40,066 nucleotides of DNA from an uncultured Flavobacteriaceae bacterium (GTDB lineage: Bacteria; Bacteroidota; Bacteroidia; Flavobacteriales; Flavobacteriaceae). The notes below the pieces were generated by a model. That model worked only from the letters and a program-made list of their open reading frames with translations. It was not told the DNA's origin and did no database searches. Shown in pieces: positions 34,638-40,066 of this stretch. The translations under genes and the position numbers were made by a program. Position 1 is the stretch's first letter, and each line of letters opens with the position of its first letter. The stretch covers positions 1 to 40,066 of the forward strand of contig CAJQNO010000007.1 in NCBI GenBank assembly GCA_905479745.1, read 5' to 3'.

Positions 34638-35099
34638 ATGAAGATCTATACCCTTAGGGCTAAACAGTCGCTACCCATTTCGAAACAGCAGGCATGGGAT
34701 TTTTTATCCGAACCTCGTAACCTAAAAGTGATCACACCAGATTATATGGGTTTCAACATAGTGTCTGGTGCAGACCGGCCTATGTTCGCCGGGCAGATAA
34801 TACAATACATGGTAACCCCTTTAATGGGAATAAAGACCACCTGGGTCACCGAAATCACACATGTAGATGAGGGTAGATATTTTGTAGACGAACAGCGCTT
34901 TGGTCCTTATGCGCTTTGGCATCACAAGCATTTCATCAGGGAAATAGAAGGTGGTGTGGAAATGGAGGACATCGTGGATTACAAACTTCCCTTCGGATTT
35001 ATAGGAAGGTTAGCTCATCCATTTTTGGTAAAACCAAAACTGAAGGAAATATTCGAATATCGAAAAGCTAAACTCAAGGGGCTCTTTGGTGAAATTTAA
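34638..35099 (+). CDS. SRPBCC-family (START/PYR-like) ligand-binding protein
   Basis: 153 residues. START-like fold: N-terminal strand IYTLRAKQSLPISKQQAWDF, then NLKVITPDYMGFNIV, a central GIKTTWVTEITHV pair, FVDEQRFGPYALWHHKHF and a C-terminal helix KLKEIFEYRKAKLKGLFGEI. The family binds hydrophobic ligands in a groove behind the long C-terminal helix; no ligand can be named. It is co-transcribed with the SDR and photolyase (5-nt and 1-nt gaps downstream). SRPBCC-SDR-photolyase order recurs in other bacteria, suggesting a shared photostress role. Confidence 0.9.
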   Translation: MKIYTLRAKQSLPISKQQAWDFLSEPRNLKVITPDYMGFNIVSGADRPMFAGQIIQYMVTPLMGIKTTWVTEITHVDEGRYFVDEQRFGPYALWHHKHFIREIEGGVEMEDIVDYKLPFGFIGRLAHPFLVKPKLKEIFEYRKAKLKGLFGEI

Positions 35100-35104
35100 A
35101 AAAT

Positions 35105-35800
35105 ATGAAAAAAAATATATTGCTCATTGGAGGGTCTTATGGTATCGGATTGGCCATAGCCAACACCCTAAAGAACGATTGCAATGTTTATATTGCTTCA
35201 CGAACGCAGGATCTTGTGCCAGAAGGGGTACGATACCTGGAATTTGATGTGACTAAGGATGATGTTGAAAGCATGGATCTGCCAGATACGCTGGACGGGC
35301 TCGTATACTGCCCGGGAAGTATAAATCTACGGCCGTTTAAAATGCTGCGGCCGGAGAATTTTCAGGAAGATCTGGACATAAATTTCATGGGTCTGTTGCG
35401 TTGTGTGCACGGTTTATTGCCAAAGCTAACCAACGCACCCCAGGCCAGCCTGGTTTTCTTTAGTACGGTGGCAGTTAAAGTGGGCATGCCTTTTCATACA
35501 TCTGTGGCAGCCGCAAAAGGTGCCGTTGAAGGATTTGCGAAAGCGCTGGCTGCAGAATACGCCCCGAAATTCAGAGTAAATGTGATCGCCCCTAGTCTTA
35601 CAGATACGCCATTGGCGGAAAAATTATTGTCTTCGGAAGAGAAAAAAGAGAAAATGGGGCAACGTCATCCCCTAAACCGAGTGGGTACAACTACCGATAT
35701 AGCAGTGATCGCTGCATTTTTACTGGACGAAAGATCTTCCTGGATGACTGGTCAGATTATAGGAGTAGATGGTGGGTTATCTACCCTGAATGTAAATTGA
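35105..35800 (+). CDS. Atypical short-chain dehydrogenase/reductase without catalytic Tyr
   Basis: 231 residues, Rossmann fold with GGSYGIG (9-15) for NAD(P) and NVIAPSLTDTPL (159-170) for the C-terminal cofactor loop. In the classical SDR active site YxxxK, the Lys is present (Lys138 in SVAAAKGAVEGF) but the position four before it is Val134 instead of Tyr; Ser120 is near the usual catalytic Ser. It may thus not act as an ordinary dehydrogenase, or may use another residue. The gene lies 5 nt after SRPBCC and 1 nt before the photolyase, so it is an integral operon member. Confidence 0.92.
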   Translation: MKKNILLIGGSYGIGLAIANTLKNDCNVYIASRTQDLVPEGVRYLEFDVTKDDVESMDLPDTLDGLVYCPGSINLRPFKMLRPENFQEDLDINFMGLLRCVHGLLPKLTNAPQASLVFFSTVAVKVGMPFHTSVAAAKGAVEGFAKALAAEYAPKFRVNVIAPSLTDTPLAEKLLSSEEKKEKMGQRHPLNRVGTTTDIAVIAAFLLDERSSWMTGQIIGVDGGLSTLNVN

Positions 35801-35801
35801 A

Positions 35802-37106
35802 ATGAGTGAAAAATTAAATATTTTTTGGTTCCGAAGAGATCTTAGACTGGAAGACAACGTAGGATTTTGCAAGGCATTGCACGGAAAACACCGGGTCATG
35901 CCAATTTTTATTTTCGATAAGAAGATCCTGGATGAACTCCCCGAGGATGATGCACGGGTTAGCTTTATTTTTGAACATGTTCAAAAGATTCGTCAGCAGC
36001 TCCAGGAACATGACAGTAGTATCGCGGTTTATCACGGCGAGCCCCTGGAGATCTTCAAAAAGGTTTTGAAGGAACATGAAATAGAGAACGTGATCACAAA
36101 TCATGACTACGAACCTTACGCCCGGGAAAGGGACAAGGAGATAGGAGAATTCCTTTCCAATAAGAATGTAGGTTTCCATACTTTTAAAGATCAGGTGATC
36201 TTCGAAAAGGATGAGATCGTAAAAGATGATGGTGATCCCTATGTGGTGTATACCCCATATATGAAAAAATGGAAGTCGAATTTCAACCCAGGTAAGCAGC
36301 TGAAATCCTTCGACCCTTCGATGGTAATGTCTAACCTAATAGAACACAGTCGTTTACCCAACTTATCCTTAAGTGATATGGGTTTTAGGAAATCTAGTAT
36401 AAAAGTCCCCGATTATACAGTATCGTCCCAACTTATAGATAATTACAAGAAAACAAGGAACTTTCCGGCAAAGGACGGCACGTCGCACCTGGGCCCGCAT
36501 CTTAGATTTGGAACGGTAAGTATAAGGCGTATGATGGCACGGGCCATAGAGAGCAAGAATGAGGTTTTTTGGCAGGAACTTATCTGGCGGGAATTCTTTA
36601 TGCAGATCTTGTTTCATTATCCGGAGACGGTGCATAATGCTTTCAGAAAAAAATACGACAGAATTTCGTGGCGAAATAACGAAACAGAATTTGAGAAATG
36701 GAAAGAGGGAAAAACCGGTTATCCCCTGGTGGATGCAGGAATGAGACAATTAAACGCCACGGGTTATATGCACAACAGGGTGCGCATGCTGGTGTCGAGC
36801 TTTTTGTGTAAGCATCTGTTAATAGACTGGCGCTGGGGCGAGGCTTATTTCGCCGAAAAACTACTCGATTACGAACAGGCAAGTAATGTGGGTAACTGGC
36901 AATGGGCCAGTGGAAGTGGTGTGGATGCCGCCCCTTACTTTAGAATATTCAATCCAACAACACAGATAGAGAAATTCGACAAGGAAAAGAAATATATTAA
37001 AACATGGGTTGAAGAATATGGAACAAACAGCTATCCGAAGAAAATTGTTGACCATAAGGAAGCCCGCGAAAGAGCCTTAAGTACTTATAAAGAAGCAGTT
37101 AGCTAA
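35802..37106 (+). CDS. phr: Deoxyribodipyrimidine photolyase (class I CPD type)
   Basis: 434 residues. Repairs UV-made cyclobutane pyrimidine dimers with blue light, FAD and an antenna chromophore. N-terminal antenna domain (WFRRDLRLEDN, 9-19), C-terminal FAD domain. Active-site residues visible: ELIWREFF (259-266), MHNRVRM (323-329, matching E. coli N341 and M345) and ASNVGNWQWAS (360-370). The electron-transfer Trp triad is intact: W366, W343 and W290 (E. coli W382, W359, W306). The spacing of these residues argues for a CPD photolyase rather than a cryptochrome-only receptor, but function was not tested. Last gene of the operon begun at 34504. Confidence 0.95.
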   Translation: MSEKLNIFWFRRDLRLEDNVGFCKALHGKHRVMPIFIFDKKILDELPEDDARVSFIFEHVQKIRQQLQEHDSSIAVYHGEPLEIFKKVLKEHEIENVITNHDYEPYARERDKEIGEFLSNKNVGFHTFKDQVIFEKDEIVKDDGDPYVVYTPYMKKWKSNFNPGKQLKSFDPSMVMSNLIEHSRLPNLSLSDMGFRKSSIKVPDYTVSSQLIDNYKKTRNFPAKDGTSHLGPHLRFGTVSIRRMMARAIESKNEVFWQELIWREFFMQILFHYPETVHNAFRKKYDRISWRNNETEFEKWKEGKTGYPLVDAGMRQLNATGYMHNRVRMLVSSFLCKHLLIDWRWGEAYFAEKLLDYEQASNVGNWQWASGSGVDAAPYFRIFNPTTQIEKFDKEKKYIKTWVEEYGTNSYPKKIVDHKEARERALSTYKEAVS

Positions 37107-37150
37107 TAAAAATTTTTGTAAGTTTTTTCTTCAAAACGGTATTTAATCGA

Positions 37151-37181
37151 TTTTTTTAATATATTTATCGATATAATTTTG
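37151..37181 (+). promoter_or_regulatory. Promoter of the mono-cluster ferredoxin gene
   Basis: TTTT (37151-37154), a 19-nt spacer and TAATTTTG (37174-37181) give a consensus-type promoter 24 nt before the ATG at 37206. Its TTG at 37179 is a false start. Confidence 0.6.
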
Positions 37182-37205
37182 CGTTTGCCCCCAAATTTAG
37201 CCCCT

Positions 37206-37442
37206 ATGAAATTATACGACAACGAGTTCACCAACGGTGAAATTACAGTTAACTACGACCCCAACAAGTGTATTCACGCAGAGATTTGCGCCAAAGGTTT
37301 ATCTGAAGTTTTCCGTACTACGGTAATCCCGTGGATACATATGGACGGAGCTGATAGTAAAACGATTATCGAACAGGTTAAAAAATGTCCTTCGGGAGCG
37401 CTAAGCTTCTGTTATAACAAAGAATTGGCTGCTGTTAAATAA
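37206..37442 (+). CDS. YjdI-type (Fer4_19) mono-cluster iron-sulfur protein
   Basis: 78 residues from ATG 37206. Matches the Fer4_19 domain: NKCIHAEICAKGLSEVF (20-36, Cys22, Cys28), TTVIPWIHMDGA and CPSGALSF (61-68, Cys61). The family binds a [4Fe-4S] or similar cluster and is of uncertain role, probably electron transfer. The longer frame beginning at TTG 37179 starts in the promoter's -7 box, so it is rejected. The gene follows the photolyase by 100 nt with its own promoter. Confidence 0.9.
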   Translation: MKLYDNEFTNGEITVNYDPNKCIHAEICAKGLSEVFRTTVIPWIHMDGADSKTIIEQVKKCPSGALSFCYNKELAAVK

Positions 37443-37464
37443 ATGGTAATTTGACCATTTTATT
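37438..37464 (+). terminator. Weak hairpin terminator after the iron-sulfur gene
   Basis: AATAAATGGT pairs with ACCATTTTATT with one bulged T, loop AATTTG; it overlaps the stop codon. It is AT-rich and lacks a long T-run, so termination is doubtful. Confidence 0.3.
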
Positions 37465-37490
37465 GGGCAATTCTTTACATTTTTTTTACT

Positions 37491-37511
37491 CTTGTAGTCT
37501 AATTCTACAAG
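37491..37511 (+). other. Perfect 7-bp inverted repeat in the leader of the next gene
   Basis: CTTGTAG (37491-37497) and CTACAAG (37505-37511) flank a 7-nt TCTAATT loop, 22 nt before the ATG at 37533. A -7-like TACTCTTG (37487-37494, one mismatch) overlaps the left arm. It may be an operator or a 5' UTR hairpin. Confidence 0.35.
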
Positions 37512-37532
37512 CACAAACCTAACACTAACACT

Positions 37533-38114
37533 ATGAAAAGGACATTTATTGGCCTTCTTGTATCCCTCTGCTGTTTGTCTACTCTTACAGCTCAAGAAAC
37601 CGCCAACCAAAACAACCTGGAAGACCAGTTTACAGACGTAATCGATAAATCCAACAGCTATCAGGACTTTAAGGTAATTAAGAAATTCAAGATCAATCAG
37701 CTTAAGCAGAGCGTACTGGACAGCGTTGCTGCCCTGGAAGCAGAGATCGACACCCTGGCCGCAGAGATCGCTCAACAGAAGCAGGAGATCTCTTCCTTAA
37801 ATGAGACGCTCAATGCTACAAAAGCAGATCTGGCGGCATCACGAGAAAAGGAAGACGGTATTCACCTATTTGGGATGTTACTAAGTAAAGCTACTTACAA
37901 CACCATTTTATGGTCTGTAATAGGCATTTTGCTAGTATTACTGGGTATTTTCGTGATGAAGTTCAGAAATAGTAATACCATTACGCGCGATGCCAAAGTA
38001 AAACTAGCCGAAACCGAAGAAGAATTTGAATCCCACCGGCAAAGGAGCCTGGAACGGGAGCAACAGTTACGGAGAAAACTTCAGGACGAGTTGAACAAAC
38101 AAAAGAAAGTATAA
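37533..38114 (+). CDS. Exported coiled-coil membrane protein of unknown function
   Basis: 193 residues. Signal peptide 1-20 (LTAQ); a helical, heptad-rich region about 55-110 (LDSVAALEAEIDTLAAEIAQ, LNETLNATKADLAA); a membrane segment at about 126-146 (ILWSVIGILLVLLGIFVMKF); and a charged cytosolic coil (about 160-193, rich in Glu, Arg and Gln). The coiled coil would lie in the periplasm and the tail inside. I recognise no catalytic domain. Flavobacterial relatives are sometimes labelled as a tRNA methyltransferase, which nothing here supports. Own short leader and terminator. Confidence 0.85.
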   Translation: MKRTFIGLLVSLCCLSTLTAQETANQNNLEDQFTDVIDKSNSYQDFKVIKKFKINQLKQSVLDSVAALEAEIDTLAAEIAQQKQEISSLNETLNATKADLAASREKEDGIHLFGMLLSKATYNTILWSVIGILLVLLGIFVMKFRNSNTITRDAKVKLAETEEEFESHRQRSLEREQQLRRKLQDELNKQKKV

Positions 38115-38143
38115 AAAAAGCCGCGCGATCCGCGGCTTTTTTT
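38113..38143. terminator. Strong bidirectional terminator
   Basis: AAAAAAAGCCGCG (38113-38125) pairs with CGCGGCTTTTTTT (38131-38143) around CGATC. It ends the coiled-coil gene and the convergent murA, overlapping both stop codons. Confidence 0.9.
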
Positions 38144-39452
38144 ATGCGATACGTTCTATGCGAGCTCCTATAGCCCGTAGCCTTTCATCAATATTTTCGT
38201 ACCCCCTGTCTATCTGCTCTATATTTTGAATGGTACTGGTACCCGTAGCAGAAAGTGCTGCGATAAGCAGGGAGATCCCTGCCCGGATATCGGGTGATAC
38301 CATGGTGGTAGCCTTTAGATCCGACTCGAAGTTATGTCCTATCACCGTAGCGCGGTGTGGATCACAAAGTATGATTTTGGCGCCCATATCGATAAGTTTA
38401 TCAACGAAAAAGAGCCTGCTTTCGAACATCTTTTGGTGAATAAGCACACTGCCTTTTGCCTGGGTACATACCACCAGTACTATACTAAGTAGGTCGGGAG
38501 TAAAACCCGGCCAGGGAGCATCTGAAACGGTTAAGATGGAGCCATCTATATAACTCTGAATCTCATAGCCATCTTGTTCCGGTATATGGATATCGTCTCC
38601 TACTCTATCCAACGTGATGCCTAATTTCCTGAAGGTTTCCGGGATGAGTCCCAGATTTTCCCAACTAACATTCTTAATGGTGATCTCACTTCGTGTCATG
38701 GCTGCCAGACCAATCCAGCTGCCTATCTCTATCATATCGGGTAGTACACGGTGCGTACAACCTCCCAGGCTTTCAACTCCTTCTATCACTAAAAGGTTAG
38801 AACCCACCCCTTCAATCTTCGCCCCCATGGAATTTAACATTCTGCACAATTGTTGCAAATAAGGCTCACAGGCGGCATTGTATATAGTGGTTTTGCCTTT
38901 AGCGAGAACAGCGGCCATTACAATATTGGCTGTCCCGGTAACCGAGGCCTGATCAAGGAGCATGTAGGTTCCTGTAAGTCCGTTAGGAGCGTCCACCCCA
39001 TAAAAGTGTTCTTCTTTGTTATAGCGAAAATCGGCGCCTAGCTTTATAAATCCTTCGAAGTGAGTATCGAGTCGGCGTCTGCCTATCTTGTCACCTCCCG
39101 GCCGGGGAATATATCCTTTACCAAACCGCGCTAATAAGGGGCCCACGATCATGATAGAACCTCGCAAGGAACTACCTTCCTGTTTAAACAGATCAGACTC
39201 AAGGTATTTAAGATCCAGTTCGTTTGCGGTAAAAGCATAGCTGCCTTTCCCTAGTTTTTCAACTTTTACACCAAGATTTCCAAGGATTTGGATCAATTTA
39301 TTCACATCCCTGATATCGGGTATATTGTCTATCTGTACTGTTTCGGGGGTAAGGAGAACGGCACAAAGTATTTGCAATGCTTCGTTCTTTGCTCCCTGCG
39401 GATGAATTTCACCTTTTAGTTTATGTCCACCTTCAATTTGAAATGTTGCCAT
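38142..39452 (-). CDS. murA: UDP-GlcNAc 1-carboxyvinyltransferase with Asp in place of catalytic Cys
   Basis: 436 residues (E. coli 419). Transfers enolpyruvate from PEP to UDP-GlcNAc, the first committed step of peptidoglycan synthesis, in the cytosol. Family motifs: GAKNEALQILCA (20-31), SSLRGSIMIVGPLLARFGKG (94-113) and the C-terminal SPDIRAGISLLIAAL. In the active-site loop the usual PGGC is here PGGDKIGRRR, so Asp121 replaces the catalytic Cys115 of E. coli. This exchange is known to keep activity while removing the target of fosfomycin alkylation. It lies 17 nt after DUF4290, a pair that seems common in Bacteroidota. Confidence 0.96.
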   Translation of the reverse strand: MATFQIEGGHKLKGEIHPQGAKNEALQILCAVLLTPETVQIDNIPDIRDVNKLIQILGNLGVKVEKLGKGSYAFTANELDLKYLESDLFKQEGSSLRGSIMIVGPLLARFGKGYIPRPGGDKIGRRRLDTHFEGFIKLGADFRYNKEEHFYGVDAPNGLTGTYMLLDQASVTGTANIVMAAVLAKGKTTIYNAACEPYLQQLCRMLNSMGAKIEGVGSNLLVIEGVESLGGCTHRVLPDMIEIGSWIGLAAMTRSEITIKNVSWENLGLIPETFRKLGITLDRVGDDIHIPEQDGYEIQSYIDGSILTVSDAPWPGFTPDLLSIVLVVCTQAKGSVLIHQKMFESRLFFVDKLIDMGAKIILCDPHRATVIGHNFESDLKATTMVSPDIRAGISLLIAALSATGTSTIQNIEQIDRGYENIDERLRAIGARIERIA

Positions 39453-39469
39453 GCTTAATGTAAGGCTAT

Positions 39470-40066
39470 TTAGTAACGTTTACGACCTCCACCTCGGCCG
39501 CCTTTTTTACTTTTTTTACCGTTATTACTCGAAGAAAAACGTTTCTTGCTTTTAAGTAGATCTGAAGCATTGGTAAGATCTTCTTCGCTATTCTTCAGGT
39601 TTAATTTCCCGTTCGAAAGCTCGAATAAGTGTTGAAAAATCACGTCATCCTCTACTGTATCTTTGTTCCAATTCAGGAAACATTTTTTCATGTGATTGGC
39701 AATGGTGAGCACGAGTCCGTCCTTCATATCTCCATCTTCCCAGCTACATGCCACGTCTATCATTCGTTTTATGTTATTTCCATAAAAACGATATTTTGGA
39801 TGGTTCTGGGGGTAATCCAGAGGTTGGGGGCGTTCACTAAGTTCTTCTTTCGATGGTACCGGATAAGGTGAATCCACATCCAGTTTGAAATCGGATATAA
39901 TAAAGAGCTGATCCCATAATTTATGCTGAAAATCGGGTACATCTCTCAGGTGTGGGTTTAAGTTACCCATTACTGCTATAATACTTTTGGCAGTTTTGTT
40001 TCGTTCTTCCCTGTCTTCGAGGGAAACGGCATAATCGACCATTTTCTGAATATGACGACCATATTC
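39470..40066 (-). CDS. DUF4290 protein, partial (5' end beyond the window)
   Basis: At least 198 residues are visible. An ATG at 40042 is not the true start: the frame continues to the window edge with EYGRHIQK before MVDYAVSLEDREERNK, as in full-length DUF4290 proteins. The domain (to about 150 residues from that Met) is helical, with CSWEDGDMKDGLVLTIANHMKKC in parts. The C-terminal tail is Lys/Gly/Arg-rich (KKSKKGGRGGGRKRY), suggesting nucleic-acid or membrane contact. Function unknown. It precedes murA by 17 nt and is probably co-transcribed with it. Confidence 0.9.
   Translation of the reverse strand, partial: EYGRHIQKMVDYAVSLEDREERNKTAKSIIAVMGNLNPHLRDVPDFQHKLWDQLFIISDFKLDVDSPYPVPSKEELSERPQPLDYPQNHPKYRFYGNNIKRMIDVACSWEDGDMKDGLVLTIANHMKKCFLNWNKDTVEDDVIFQHLFELSNGKLNLKNSEEDLTNASDLLKSKKRFSSSNNGKKSKKGGRGGGRKRY

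Noticed and set aside
37533..38114. tRNA (guanine-N1)-methyltransferase label for the coiled-coil protein
   Set aside because: The sequence is signal peptide, coiled coil and one membrane helix; no SAM-binding or TrmD motif is visible.
1..40066. Mobile elements, prophage, CRISPR arrays or rRNA/tRNA genes
   Set aside because: No transposase, integrase, phage structural gene, regularly spaced repeat or RNA-gene pattern was seen on either strand by eye.

Overview
The window looks like chromosomal DNA of a member of the Flavobacteriaceae (Bacteroidota), possibly marine. The signs are Bacteroidota promoters (a TAnnTTTG -7 box, sometimes with a TTG/TTTN -33 box about 19-20 nt upstream), few Shine-Dalgarno sequences but A-rich leaders, a type IX secretion sorting domain, DUF2911, DUF4290 and DUF2520 proteins, a fused CcsB-CcsA protein, and a MurA with Asp in place of the catalytic Cys. 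I saw no rRNA, tRNA, CRISPR array, phage gene, transposase or insertion sequence. The species cannot be named from this.

Layout. 1-1.2 kb: OmpA-family envelope protein (-). 1.4-5.8 kb: a DUF1508/YegP protein (+) converging on a minus-strand operon of a zinc metalloprotease, an unknown secreted protein and threonine aldolase. 5.9-9.3 kb: prfB (RF2) with its programmed +1 frameshift, then an amidohydrolase, a DUF985 cupin and a HAD phosphatase. 9.4-11.8 kb: PfkB-type sugar kinase, helical unknown protein, YceI protein and ArsC-like protein, tightly packed. 11.9-17.6 kb: TonB-dependent outer-membrane receptor, small membrane protein (-), fumarase FumC and a seven-TM protein with a LuxR-like C-terminus. 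17.7-21.3 kb: CcsBA cytochrome c maturation protein and a group III truncated haemoglobin (-). 21.4-26.3 kb: a dense plus-strand run of DUF2520 dehydrogenase-like protein, KdsC-like phosphatase, UbiA prenyltransferase, GNAT, Maf pyrophosphatase, lipoprotein and small MscS channel. 26.4-30.7 kb: PIG-L deacetylase, a 35-residue membrane microprotein and a sodium:solute symporter. 30.7-34.3 kb: small secreted protein, AraC regulator, T9SS cargo protein and DUF2911 protein. 34.4-37.1 kb: a probable photolyase operon (40-residue microprotein, SRPBCC, atypical SDR, CPD photolyase) behind an array of inverted repeats. 37.2-40.07 kb: a mono-cluster ferredoxin, a coiled-coil membrane protein, then murA and a DUF4290 gene cut by the window end.

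Most of this is ordinary flavobacterial core genome. The least explained parts are the photolyase operon with its four-half-site operator, a microprotein and an SDR lacking its catalytic Tyr; the translationally coupled microprotein before the symporter; the seven-TM/HTH protein and the structured element after it. Several longest-ORF starts fall on TTG codons inside promoter boxes; I moved those starts downstream and give the reason in each entry.
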